Assembly (NCBI GenBank): GCA_900537125.1
Contig: UNRJ01000004.1
Span: 1-64,000 of the forward strand
Direction: 5' to 3'
DNA from: Rhodobacteraceae bacterium Alg238-R152
GTDB lineage: Bacteria; Pseudomonadota; Alphaproteobacteria; Rhodobacterales; Rhodobacteraceae
DNA: 64,000 nt
Part shown: positions 1 through 9,196 of the stretch, piece after piece
Layout: each line of letters opens with the position of its first letter
How positions within the stretch are numbered: position 1 is the first letter of the stretch
Position numbers and translations under genes: made by a program
Notes under the pieces: generated by a model
The model's input: the letters and a program-made list of their open reading frames with translations, nothing else
The model's database searches: none
What the model was told of the DNA's origin: nothing

Positions 1-509
<509 letters not shown>

Positions 510-923
510 AAAAGCAATTGCTTGCTTATCCTTGACGTTCGAACCTCTGCACATCGCATCCAGGAGGCTAATCCTGAATGCACTCATACCGTTTGGTTGT
601 GCTTCAGTTTCCAAAGAAACAAAAGCCGTCCAAACAGTGAAGCTGTTGAAACTCTATCATCGACCTCGAAAGGCCTAAGAGCCGATATGCAGGTGTTTGT
701 TCATCGAAATGAACCAAACCGCCCTCATATCTCTTCAGTGTATTCTATTTTCAAACAACGTCGGAACCGAAGCCCCAGAGACAAAATCAACCGACCGCGC
801 TACTAACTTACTAGCGCAACCCGCTGACAATCCTCAATCTTTTTTGAAACTTCCCAATCCAGAGCCTCGCTCCGATCCAGTCCGTCCCGCCGTTGTGCGC
901 CTCAGCGCCGCCGGTGAAGGGGG
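510..923 (-). other. rRNA operon leader (transcribed, non-coding)
   Basis: About 410 nt separate the rrn promoter from the mature 16S 5' end. Nothing here looks protein coding on either strand. Visible structures are a hairpin at 695-719 (on the minus strand, GTTCAT and ATGAAC arms around a TTCG tetraloop, extended by GTTTG/AAAC) and a palindrome AAGCAATTGCTT at 512-523, right next to the 16S 5' end, where RNase processing normally takes place. I did not find a convincing boxA antitermination motif. Confidence 0.7.
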
Positions 924-952
924 TTCTAAGGTTATACCAACAAAGCCGCAAG
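924..952 (-). promoter_or_regulatory. rRNA operon promoter (sigma-70 type)
   Basis: Reading the minus strand, CTTGCG (952-947) and TTAGAA (929-924) are separated by exactly 17 nt. An A-rich run lies just upstream of the -35 box, as expected for an UP-like element. The position, about 415 nt upstream of 16S and pointing towards it, fits the rrn operon. This is motif recognition; the transcription start has not been mapped. Confidence 0.65.
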
Positions 953-1088
953 CGCTTTTTTCACCTTTCCGCAAAAAACAACCAACTTTCCACAAAATCC
1001 AACAATATCAACACCCTAAGCAGACAACTTTCGCAAACAAATACAAGAAATCACACAGACACAGTGAATAAATCACCCGCAGCAGCAC

Positions 1089-1097
1089 TTATCCACA
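1089..1097 (+). promoter_or_regulatory. DnaA box upstream of the rRNA operon
   Basis: Perfect consensus TTATCCACA. It sits about 140 nt upstream of the rrn -35 box, at the start of a tandem pair of 10-mers CCACAGACTC (1093-1102 and 1105-1114). A weaker DnaA-like sequence CTTTCCACA is at 986-994. The remainder of 953-1273 holds no gene: only this cluster and the 44-bp repeat at 1168. Confidence 0.5.
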
Positions 1098-1167
1098 GAC
1101 TCGGCCACAGACTCAGGTCAGACCCGGGCCAGACTCACTACGCAACAACCCACAAAACCAAGAAACC

Positions 1168-1211
1168 CACGTCGGTAACACGTCTGTATCGCAGCTGTAT
1201 CGCGGAGGTGC
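1168..1211 (+). repeat. 44-bp dispersed repeat, copy A
   Basis: Begins CACGTCGGTA and ends CGCGGAGGTGC. It aligns without gaps over 44 nt to copies at 15950-15993 (minus) and 35309-35352 (plus). It lies between the rrn promoter region and the 3' end of kdtA, in an orientation opposite to both neighbours, so it is not simply a promoter or terminator of either. Confidence 0.75.
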
Positions 1212-1273
1212 AGGTTTGGGGCAGGAAAGATGTCGTTTCGAAACGGTGAAGACAAAGGCCGATGGGGGTGCGT

Positions 1274-2572
1274 TTACTCAGGCAGTAAGGACAACAAATC
1301 CTGCGCCAGAGGACGGAGGGCATCCCGCGCCTCAGCACGCAGATCTTTTGCAGGCGCGGTATCCGCGACATGTAGGCCCGCCCTCACCCACTCTGCCAGC
1401 TGATCTGGGGCGTGATCACCGCTAAGAATGCGATGTGCCAAACCCAGCTCTTCCAACTGAAGATAGTCTTGTGCAAAATTGCGGGTGTTGGGCCCACATA
1501 TCACAGGACACCCAACGGCAATTGCCTCCCAGGGATTATGCCCTTCAGTCTCGCCAAAACTGCCACCAACCAAAGCCACCTGCGCCAGACGATACCAAAG
1601 CCCCAACTCTCCCAACGTGTCGGCCACATAGACCTGATGGGCCGCCTCCAAAGGCTCGCCCCGGCTGCGCGGTGCAAACTGTATTCCAGCCTCCGCCAGC
1701 CCTCGACATATGTCTGATCCACGCTCCGGTGCGCGTGGTGCAACAATCATCAAAGCCGTTGGGTCGGACTTCAACACTTTCTGGTGCGCTGCGATCGCCA
1801 TCGCCTCGTCCGGGGCATGGCTGGAGGCCACCACCCAGGTCGGTCGACCCGCTATGGCCCCGCGTATCTCTGCCAATGCTTCCTGATCCACAGTCAGAGG
1901 TGCAGCAGCCGGTTTGAGTGACGGCATCACCTGCGGATTCGGCGCCCCAAGGCTGCGCAAAAAACCGGCGGAAGTGCTGTCTTGCGCCGCCACCAAAGCA
2001 AACATCTGCATCAAGTCTTTATACCCGGCGCGGACTTTGGACCGACGCTGATACCCAGCGGGCGACAGCCGTGCATTGATATAGGCCAGCGGAACACCAC
2101 GTGCCGCCGTGTCACAAATGGCGCCGGGCCACAGATCCTGCTCCGACCAAATGGATAGGTCCGGCTGCCAATGATCCAGAAACCGCGCCATATAGTCTGG
2201 CCCATCCAATGGCAGGAACTGATGGATGACGCGCGGCGGGAGATTCTGGCCCAACACCTGCGCCGAACTGCGCGCTGTTGATGTCACAAGGAAATGCACA
2301 TCTGGCCGCATCTCTCCCATGAGGCTCAACAAGGGCCGCAATGCCAGAACTTCTCCCAACCCAACCGCATGAACCCAGATCAAACGTCCTTCGGGTCGAG
2401 GGCAGCCGGGCTGCCCCAGTTTTTCCTGCGCACGGGTGGGGTCATCTTTGCCACGGGCCACACGTCGCGCCACCACACGGCGCATCAGCGGTTGCAACAT
2501 CGGACGCAGCGCCAGATAGCTGCGCAGCTGCCACCCAATATTCAGGCCGGCGCATTTGTGCTCTTTGGCCAT
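1274..2572 (-). CDS. kdtA: 3-deoxy-D-manno-octulosonic acid (Kdo) transferase
   Basis: Transfers Kdo from CMP-Kdo to lipid A precursor at the inner membrane, the first step of LPS core assembly. The 432-residue product has the family's two-lobed GT-B layout: the N-lobe HAVGLGEVLAL segment carries the catalytic glutamate, and the C-lobe has the VGGSFGETEGHNPWEA region that binds the nucleotide sugar. An open frame continues upstream to 2758, but the ATG at 2572 has an AGGCAAAG ribosome binding site and gives the usual family length (about 420-430 residues), so I start there. It is monocistronic, with the rRNA operon downstream on the same strand. No lpxK neighbour is present. Confidence 0.88.
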   Translation of the reverse strand: MAKEHKCAGLNIGWQLRSYLALRPMLQPLMRRVVARRVARGKDDPTRAQEKLGQPGCPRPEGRLIWVHAVGLGEVLALRPLLSLMGEMRPDVHFLVTSTARSSAQVLGQNLPPRVIHQFLPLDGPDYMARFLDHWQPDLSIWSEQDLWPGAICDTAARGVPLAYINARLSPAGYQRRSKVRAGYKDLMQMFALVAAQDSTSAGFLRSLGAPNPQVMPSLKPAAAPLTVDQEALAEIRGAIAGRPTWVVASSHAPDEAMAIAAHQKVLKSDPTALMIVAPRAPERGSDICRGLAEAGIQFAPRSRGEPLEAAHQVYVADTLGELGLWYRLAQVALVGGSFGETEGHNPWEAIAVGCPVICGPNTRNFAQDYLQLEELGLAHRILSGDHAPDQLAEWVRAGLHVADTAPAKDLRAEARDALRPLAQDLLSLLPE

Positions 2573-2813
2573 ATCACTTTGCCTGCTTGTTGCTTCGCAT
2601 TTCTGCGACTTTATACACCTGTGTAAACGCAAGACCATGGCCTGCACAGCAAAGCGGGCGCAATCAACGACGCGCAAGACACCGAGCACAGCAGCCCCAG
2701 GAAGATGCACCCTAAGATGCGTAACCCCACATTTCGCCATACCGATAGCCGCCAACATCGGCTATCCGGCACCACCTTTGTGATTTCTGCCCCGACGAAT
2801 GCCGAATAAGCGC

Positions 2814-2917
2814 GAACTAGGTTCGAACTAAGTTGCCATCAAACAACGGTACCGAGAAAATCGGCATTAATATATGGTGAAGGACTTTCTGAAACAGTGC
2901 GCCTGACGCCACTGTTT
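2814..2917. promoter_or_regulatory. Repeats in the kdtA / histidine kinase divergent region
   Basis: The 371-nt gap 2573-2943 separates two divergent genes and contains no convincing ORF. Two signals stand out: a tandem near-repeat of 11 nt (GAACTAGGTTC at 2814 followed directly by GAACTAAGTT at 2825), and an 8-bp perfect inverted repeat AAACAGTG/CACTGTTT (2892-2899 and 2910-2917) that ends 26 nt before the kinase start codon. Either could be an operator; function is inferred only from position. Confidence 0.35.
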
Positions 2918-2943
2918 GCTACGTATTTGATGCCGGATCCCAA

Positions 2944-5391
2944 ATGTCACTGACAACATCTTTATGGACCTCAAGCCGGTCGCTGGCCAGACGGACCTAT
3001 CTTCCCTCCTTCATCGCGCTTGCGGTGGTGTTTTCATTGGCAATTTACGCTGAGAAAAACGAGACCCTCATCGCGCAGCAGGAGCAGCGTGCCCTGATCA
3101 GCAGCGAAGCCAGTCGCTTGCGCGCGCAATTGGAGGGCCACGTCACGGCGGACATACAATTGGTGCGCGGCATGGTGGCGGCACTGTCCACAAACCTCGA
3201 TATGTCGCAAGAAGAATACAGCCATCTCGCGCAACAAGTTATGGGCAACCACGAGGAATTCCTCAATATCGCACTGGCGCCGGATCTTGTCGTCAACCGG
3301 GTCTACCCCTTCGAGCCAAACAAAGCGGCCCTTGGACTGGACTACAACAAGAATGACGCCCAGCGGGCAGCCGCGTTTCGGGTGCGTGACAGCGGTGAAG
3401 TGGTTCTTGCCGGTCCATTAAATCTGGTTCAGGGCGGCACGGGCTTTGTGGGACGGTTCCCCGTTTGGGACACACGCAACGGCCAACCGCGTTTTTGGGG
3501 GCTGGTCGCCGCAGTCATTGATGCAGATGTCCTCTATAAAGAAGCTGGACTCTTAGATCCGTCCCTGGCCATCGACATTGCTCTCATAGGCAAAGACGGC
3601 ACCGGGGCTCAGGGCGAACTCTTTTTTGGCGACAGCACCATTTTGAACGACAGTCCCATCCTGATGGATATTCAATTGCCGAGTGGGTCCTGGCAAATGG
3701 CTGTGCGCCCCAAAATTGGATGGGCAACAACTGCTGACGATGTTTGGGGCACCCGGATCTTCTTCCTCTTTGTTGGCCTGCTTATTTTTATTCCGACCTT
3801 TGCTGCCGGGCGCCTTTCCGAGACTCGCAGACACGCCATCGATACCTTGAAACACCGCGAAACCGAACTTGAGCGCCTGTCTCTGGTGGCCAAACACGCC
3901 TCTGACAGCATTATCCTCAGCACGCCAGATGGGCAAATCCAATGGGTGAATGCCGGTTTCACCCGGATGATGGGCTACAGTGCTGAGGAAGCCGTTGGAC
4001 AACACATTGCTGAACTCTTGAATTCCGAAAACACCAACCCCGAAACAATCCAAGACATGATCAATCAGCGGATCCAGGGCAACCGCTTCCATTGCCAGAT
4101 CATCAACAAGACCAAAGACGGACGCGACATTTGGGTCGGGACCAATATTTTCCCGATCAAAGATGACGATGGCAACGTCACCATGAATATCGGGATCGAA
4201 CGCGACATCACCCGGACCAAGCAATATGAGAAGGAATTGGCTGAGGCAAAACTGGTGGCAGAAAAAGCCGACCGTGCCAAAACCGATTTTCTTGCCAATA
4301 TGAGCCATGAAATCCGCACCCCAATGAACGGTATTCTTGGTATGGCGGACCTGCTCTCCGAAAGCGACATCTCCGGTGAGGATCGCCAATGTGTGGAAAC
4401 CATCCGCGACAGCGGCTATGCACTTTTGAAAATCATCAACGATATTCTAGATCTGTCACGCCTAGAGAGCGGCAAACTGGAAGTGTCTGAAGTTGAGTTC
4501 AACCTACGCCAATGTGTTGACGGTGCTGTGGAATTGCTCCGTCACAAAGCGGAGCAAAAAGACATTACGCTGACAGTGGAATATGAGGAAGACCTGCCAA
4601 TCAGGGTGCGCGCGGATGACGGGCGTCTACGCCAAATCATCGTGAACCTCGTCGGAAACGCTGTGAAATTCACCTCGCAAGGCGGGGTGCGTGTTGTTGT
4701 AAAACGGGACGCGGCCTTAGACTACGGCATCAAAGTTGATGTCTTTGACACGGGGATCGGCATTACCGCAGAACAGGCGCAATACGTCTTTGACCGCTTC
4801 TCCCAAGCGGACGCCGCGACCACGCGCGCCTTTGGTGGCACGGGGCTGGGATTGACCATTTCCACCATGTTGGCGCGGCGCATGGGCGGAAATATCGCCC
4901 TGTGTACCGACTATGACGATGGCGCGTGTTTTGTCGCAACCATCGACACCAAACCTGCTTTGGGCGAGCCAGAAACGGTAGCTGTAGCGCCCTCGTTTGC
5001 CTCAGAGCACTTAGAAGGTGCGCGCATCCTTCTGGCAGAAGACAACAAGACAAACCGCTTATTGATCCAAAAGTACCTCGCACCTTTTGATGTTGAACTC
5101 ATCGAAGTGGAAAACGGATTGCAGGCAGTGGAGTTCTGCAAATCTTACACGCCGGATGTTGTGCTCATGGACATGTCCATGCCGGAACTGGACGGTGTGG
5201 AGGCCACACGCATCATCCGTTCGTTGCCCATCTCTCAACCACCAATTGTGGCGCTGACCGCAAATGCGTTTGAAAGTGATCGGGAAAAATGTTTGGAGGC
5301 TGGCATGGACTTTTTCCTATCCAAGCCGATCAACAAAACCCACCTGCTGCAGGCCCTGTCGACCCAATTGGAACACCGCAAGGCTTCTTGA
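2944..5391 (+). CDS. CHASE-PAS hybrid sensor histidine kinase with receiver domain
   Basis: Inner-membrane hybrid kinase of 815 residues. Order: TM1 about 20-36; periplasmic CHASE domain about 60-260 (the RVYPFEPNKAALGLDY stretch at 119-134 is characteristic); TM2 about 271-288; PAS about 310-425; HisKA with phospho-accepting H455 in the SHEIRTPMNGILG motif; HATPase with N572, DTGIG 602-606 and GGTGLGL 631-637; C-terminal receiver about 693-810 with phospho-Asp D743 and conserved K794. All catalytic residues are intact. CHASE domains bind small extracellular ligands; the ligand here is unknown. No Hpt protein or output regulator is adjacent, so the phosphorelay partner lies elsewhere. A stem-loop follows the stop codon. 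Confidence 0.92.
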   Translation: MSLTTSLWTSSRSLARRTYLPSFIALAVVFSLAIYAEKNETLIAQQEQRALISSEASRLRAQLEGHVTADIQLVRGMVAALSTNLDMSQEEYSHLAQQVMGNHEEFLNIALAPDLVVNRVYPFEPNKAALGLDYNKNDAQRAAAFRVRDSGEVVLAGPLNLVQGGTGFVGRFPVWDTRNGQPRFWGLVAAVIDADVLYKEAGLLDPSLAIDIALIGKDGTGAQGELFFGDSTILNDSPILMDIQLPSGSWQMAVRPKIGWATTADDVWGTRIFFLFVGLLIFIPTFAAGRLSETRRHAIDTLKHRETELERLSLVAKHASDSIILSTPDGQIQWVNAGFTRMMGYSAEEAVGQHIAELLNSENTNPETIQDMINQRIQGNRFHCQIINKTKDGRDIWVGTNIFPIKDDDGNVTMNIGIERDITRTKQYEKELAEAKLVAEKADRAKTDFLANMSHEIRTPMNGILGMADLLSESDISGEDRQCVETIRDSGYALLKIINDILDLSRLESGKLEVSEVEFNLRQCVDGAVELLRHKAEQKDITLTVEYEEDLPIRVRADDGRLRQIIVNLVGNAVKFTSQGGVRVVVKRDAALDYGIKVDVFDTGIGITAEQAQYVFDRFSQADAATTRAFGGTGLGLTISTMLARRMGGNIALCTDYDDGACFVATIDTKPALGEPETVAVAPSFASEHLEGARILLAEDNKTNRLLIQKYLAPFDVELIEVENGLQAVEFCKSYTPDVVLMDMSMPELDGVEATRIIRSLPISQPPIVALTANAFESDREKCLEAGMDFFLSKPINKTHLLQALSTQLEHRKAS

Positions 5392-5410
5392 CCTGTGCCG
5401 TTGTTGGGAC

Positions 5411-5446
5411 GGCGGCGCACAGCTTGGCGCCGCCTCCCATTTTCTT
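5411..5446 (+). terminator. Stem-loop after the hybrid kinase
   Basis: GGCGGCGC (5411-5418) and GCGCCGCC (5427-5434) form an 8-bp perfect stem with an 8-nt loop, followed by a pyrimidine-rich tail with TTTT. It lies between convergent genes and suits the plus-strand gene best. Confidence 0.5.
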
Positions 5447-5448
5447 GA

Positions 5449-6615
5449 TTAGGCCGCAGGCATCCGCTTTTCGACAATCTCCGCCCACCAGGAGCAGCCC
5501 GCCGGAATGGCGTCATCGTTAAAGTTGTACTCCGGGTGGTGCACCATCGCACCGTCTTCACCGTTGCCAACCAGAATATAGGCGCCTGGGCGCTCTTCCA
5601 GCATGAAAGCAAAGTCTTCACCGCCCATCACCAGCGGAGCCTCGTCACATTGGCCAGAGATCGACTTGGCCACTTCGGCGGCAAACTCGGTCTGTGTCTC
5701 GGAGTTCACCATCACTGGGTAACCGCGGTGGTATTTCACCTCAACAGTGCCACCAAAGGTCGCTGCGATGCCGTTGCAAATGTCATTGATGCGCTGTTCT
5801 GCCAGCGCACGCATGTCTTTGGACATGGTGCGCACGGTGCCTTTGATATGCACTTTCTGCGGGATCACGTTGAACGCCTTGGACGAGGTCTCAAAGCTGG
5901 TCACGGACACAACCACCTGATCCACCGGATCGGCGTTGCGGCTGGCGATGGTTTGCAACGCCAAAACAGCCTGCGCCGACATCACGGTGGTGTCGACGGT
6001 GTCATGAGGCTTGGCAGCGTGACCACCCCGGCCTTCAAAATGAATTTCAAACTGGTCTGTCGCCGCAAAGAACGAGCCCGGACGGATCGCAAAGGTGCCC
6101 AGAGGCACGCCCGGCCAATTGTGCATGCCATAGACTTCCTGAATGCCCCACCGGTCCATCATGCCGTCTTCACACATCTCGCGACCACCGCCGCCGCCTT
6201 CTTCTGCGGGCTGGAAGATCACCACAACCGTGCCGTCAAAGTTGCGGGTCTCTGCAAGATACTTCGCCGCGCCCAGCAGCATCGCTGTGTGGCCGTCGTG
6301 GCCACAGGCATGCATCGCGCCTGGCGTCTTGGAGGCATATTCCAGACCGGTCTGCTCGTGGATCGGCAGCGCATCCATGTCTGCGCGCAGACCAATCACT
6401 TTGCCAGAACCCGTGTCTTTGCCTTTGATCACCCCCACAACGCCGGTGCGGCCAATGCCGGTGACAACTTCGTCCAGACCAAACTCTTGCAACTTCTCAG
6501 CCACAATCGCGCTGGTGCGATGGGTTTCAAACAGGATTTCAGGATTTTCGTGCAGATCACGGCGCCAAGCGGTGATTTCGTCGTGCAGCTCTGCAAAACG
6601 GTTCTTGGTGGGCAT
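5449..6615 (-). CDS. M20 family amidohydrolase (hippurate hydrolase-like), paralogue 3
   Basis: Zinc amidohydrolase of the M20D type (388 residues), a group that hydrolyses N-acyl amino acids or related amides in the cytoplasm. The metal ligands and catalytic Glu can be seen: C104 and H106 in HACGHDGH, E138-E139 in the QPAEEGG motif, H165 in VYGMHN, and the C-terminal HHPEYNFND at about 359. The bacterial-exopeptidase dimerisation domain is inserted at about 185-300. It is the last gene of a three-gene tandem array (27 nt after the previous gene) and starts with the same MPxKNRFAELH sequence as its neighbour. Substrate cannot be told from sequence; automatic names such as hippurate hydrolase are generic. 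Confidence 0.9.
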   Translation of the reverse strand: MPTKNRFAELHDEITAWRRDLHENPEILFETHRTSAIVAEKLQEFGLDEVVTGIGRTGVVGVIKGKDTGSGKVIGLRADMDALPIHEQTGLEYASKTPGAMHACGHDGHTAMLLGAAKYLAETRNFDGTVVVIFQPAEEGGGGGREMCEDGMMDRWGIQEVYGMHNWPGVPLGTFAIRPGSFFAATDQFEIHFEGRGGHAAKPHDTVDTTVMSAQAVLALQTIASRNADPVDQVVVSVTSFETSSKAFNVIPQKVHIKGTVRTMSKDMRALAEQRINDICNGIAATFGGTVEVKYHRGYPVMVNSETQTEFAAEVAKSISGQCDEAPLVMGGEDFAFMLEERPGAYILVGNGEDGAMVHHPEYNFNDDAIPAGCSWWAEIVEKRMPAA

Positions 6616-6642
6616 AGTGTTTCCTCGCTCAATAGTACGTTC

Positions 6643-7806
6643 TTAAACCGCTGGCATGCGGCGTTCGATGACTTCCGACAGAAAGCTACTCCCATGCGGG
6701 ATGGCTTCGTCGTTAAAGTTATATTCGGGGTGGTGCAACGCCGCGCTGTCGCCGTTGCCCACCATGATGAAGGCGCCGGGCCGGGCTTGCAACATGTAAG
6801 AAAAGTCCTCGCCACCCATCTTCAATGGGGCCTCGGTGCAACTGCCAGACACGGCGGTTGCGACTTCCTCAGCAAATTCCGCCTGTTCATCCCAGTTGAT
6901 GGTCGCAGGTGTGATGCGCTGATAATCGACATTCGCGGCTCCACCAAACGTCGCCGCCACTCCGGCCACGACCTCTTTCAAGCGCGCCTCAACCATATCC
7001 TGAATGTCAGGGTTGAACGTCCGTACCGTGCCCTTAAGCGTCGCGGTGTGTGGGATCACATTAAACACGTCCGAGCCGGTCTGAAACGATGTCACAGACA
7101 GCACAGCCCGATCCACGGGATCAACATTGCGGCTGACAATGGATTGCAACGCCAAATGGATTTGGCTGCCCATCATGGTGGGGTCGATGGTTTTGTTGGG
7201 TTGCGCTGCGTGGCCACCTTTGCCTTCGATCTCAATAGTGAAAAAATCCACCGCCGCCAACAAAGGCCCTTTGCGCAGTGCAAATTCCCCAACCGGCAGG
7301 CCGGGGTAGTTGTGCATGCCGTAGACCTCTTTGATGCCAAAGCGCTCCATCATGCCGTCTTCAACCATGGCCAGCGCGCCATTGCCGCCCTCTTCGGCTG
7401 GTTGGAAAATCACCGCCACTGCGCCATCAAAGTTGCGAGTCTCGCTCAAATACTTGGCTGCCCCCAGCAACATCGCCGTATGCCCATCGTGGCCACAGGC
7501 ATGCATCGCGCCTTTGTGCTTGGAAGCATACTCAAGTCCGGTCTGCTCTGCCATCGGCAGCGCGTCCATATCCGCGCGCAGTCCAATCACATTGCCTTTG
7601 GTGTCGCTCTTACCTTGGATCAGCCCCACCACACCGGTGCGGCCAATGCCGGTGACAACCTCGTCACAGCCAAACTCTTTGAGCTTCTCCGCCACCAACG
7701 CGGACGTGCGGTGCGTGTCATATAGCACCTCAGGGTGTGCATGAATGTCCTGCCGCCATTGTGTGATTTCGGCGTGCAATTCCGCAAAACGGTTTTTAAC
7801 CGGCAT
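6643..7806 (-). CDS. M20 family amidohydrolase (hippurate hydrolase-like), paralogue 2
   Basis: 387 residues, clearly a duplicate of the genes on both sides. It keeps HACGHDGH, QPAEEGGNG, VYGMHN and HHPEYNFND. It differs from its neighbours mainly in the dimerisation domain and the substrate-cleft segments (for example EGKGGHAAQPNKTIDPT), which suggests that the copies have diverged in substrate range rather than being simple dosage copies. The ATG at 7806 is preceded by a GGAGAG-type ribosome binding site, 19 nt after the upstream gene. Confidence 0.9.
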   Translation of the reverse strand: MPVKNRFAELHAEITQWRQDIHAHPEVLYDTHRTSALVAEKLKEFGCDEVVTGIGRTGVVGLIQGKSDTKGNVIGLRADMDALPMAEQTGLEYASKHKGAMHACGHDGHTAMLLGAAKYLSETRNFDGAVAVIFQPAEEGGNGALAMVEDGMMERFGIKEVYGMHNYPGLPVGEFALRKGPLLAAVDFFTIEIEGKGGHAAQPNKTIDPTMMGSQIHLALQSIVSRNVDPVDRAVLSVTSFQTGSDVFNVIPHTATLKGTVRTFNPDIQDMVEARLKEVVAGVAATFGGAANVDYQRITPATINWDEQAEFAEEVATAVSGSCTEAPLKMGGEDFSYMLQARPGAFIMVGNGDSAALHHPEYNFNDEAIPHGSSFLSEVIERRMPAV

Positions 7807-7825
7807 GTCTCTCTCCTGCCCTGCT

Positions 7826-9001
7826 TTAGTCTGCGTTCGGCATGCGCCGCTCGATCATTTCCACGTACCAGCTGCTGCCCAACGGGATAGCCTCGTCGTT
7901 GAAATTGTATGCTGGGTGGTGGCATTGCGCGCTATCGCCGTTGCCCAAATGGATGTAGGCGCCGGGCCGCTCCTCTAACATGAAGGAGAAATCTTCGGCC
8001 GGCATGATTGGGTCCACTTCCGGATCAACATTTGCCGCGCCAGCCACCGCCTGCGCCGCCTTCACGGCAAACTCGGTCTCTTGGTCATGATTGACCGTCA
8101 CCGGATAGCCATCCTCCCAGATAACTTCCGCCGTCGCGCCAAATGCCAGCGCGGTATGGGTCGCCACTTCACGAATACGCTTTTCGGCCAGTGCCCGATT
8201 ATTATTGTCCAACGTGCGCACGGTGCCCTTCATCCGCACCGTATGCGCAATCACGTTGGACGCGTTGCTATCGGTCTCCAGCGTACCAACGGTCAGAACA
8301 ACCCGCTCAATCGGCTTCACGTTGCGCGACACAATGCTTTGCAGTGAGACCAAAATTTGCGCCGCCACCAGTGTGGTATCCACCGCCGCCGCTGGTTCTG
8401 CCGCATGTCCACCCTTGCCGGTCACCACAATCTCAAACTCATCCGCCGAGGCCATAAGTGCCCCCGGCCGAATGCCAAATTCGCCGACAGGCATACCCGG
8501 CGCATTGTGCATGCCGTAGACTTCCTGAATGTTCCAGCGATCCATCATCCCGTCGCGGCACATCTCACGCCCCCCACCGCCACCTTCTTCGGCGGGCTGG
8601 AAAATCATCACCGCCGTGCCGTCGAAATTCCGCGTCTCTGCCAGATACTTCGCCGCGCCCAGCAACATCGCGGTGTGTCCGTCATGGCCGCAGGCGTGCA
8701 TCTTGCCGTCCACTTTTGAGGCATAGTCCAATCCGGTCGCTTCATGAATCGGCAGCGCATCCATGTCTGCGCGCAACCCAATCACCCGTCCTTTGGTGTC
8801 TGTTTTGCCTTTGATCACCGCCACAACGCCGGTCTGACCAATGCCCGGCGTGATCTCATCCACGCCAAACTCCTTGAGGCGTTCTTGTACAAAATCAGCG
8901 GTTTCATGCACATCAAACATCAGCTCAGGGTTCTCATGCAGGTGGCGCCGCCAACCAGTGATCTCGTCCTGCATTTGCGCAATACGGTTGCGGATAGGCA
9001 T
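7826..9001 (-). CDS. M20 family amidohydrolase (hippurate hydrolase-like), paralogue 1
   Basis: First gene of the tandem array (391 residues from the chosen start). An open frame extends to 9097, but the ATG at 9001 has a strong GGAGGAAG site and gives the MPIRNRIAQMQDE start that matches its paralogues. All M20D metal ligands are kept. Unlike the other two, the C-terminal motif reads PAEDFSFMLEERPG (the others have GGEDF) and CHHPAYNFND, so this is the most diverged copy. The 195-nt gap to the divergent dctB gene should hold both promoters. Confidence 0.9.
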   Translation of the reverse strand: MPIRNRIAQMQDEITGWRRHLHENPELMFDVHETADFVQERLKEFGVDEITPGIGQTGVVAVIKGKTDTKGRVIGLRADMDALPIHEATGLDYASKVDGKMHACGHDGHTAMLLGAAKYLAETRNFDGTAVMIFQPAEEGGGGGREMCRDGMMDRWNIQEVYGMHNAPGMPVGEFGIRPGALMASADEFEIVVTGKGGHAAEPAAAVDTTLVAAQILVSLQSIVSRNVKPIERVVLTVGTLETDSNASNVIAHTVRMKGTVRTLDNNNRALAEKRIREVATHTALAFGATAEVIWEDGYPVTVNHDQETEFAVKAAQAVAGAANVDPEVDPIMPAEDFSFMLEERPGAYIHLGNGDSAQCHHPAYNFNDEAIPLGSSWYVEMIERRMPNAD

Positions 9002-9196
9002 GGGCACTTCCTCCAAAAAGACATGAAAATCTGATCGCAAGCCGCAGACTGAACCAATGTTCAATGCCTGACAAGGGTTCGGGTCAAAGAATTTCACTTA
9101 TCAAGCAATTCTCCGCTTTCCGGCGCGTCAATTTGAGTCAGCGTTACACACGCCGCAAAGCTCGCCCCTCCTGCCACAAACCGATAGAGTCCAAGA

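Noticed and set aside
986-994. Second DnaA box CTTTCCACA near the rrn promoter
   Set aside because: Two mismatches to the consensus; reported only as weak context.
5536-7725. A 729-codon plus-strand ORF opposite two M20 amidohydrolase genes
   Set aside because: It is antisense to two genes with intact catalytic motifs; its long length is produced by codon bias in the tandem paralogues, and its own sequence shows repeated mirror segments of those two genes.
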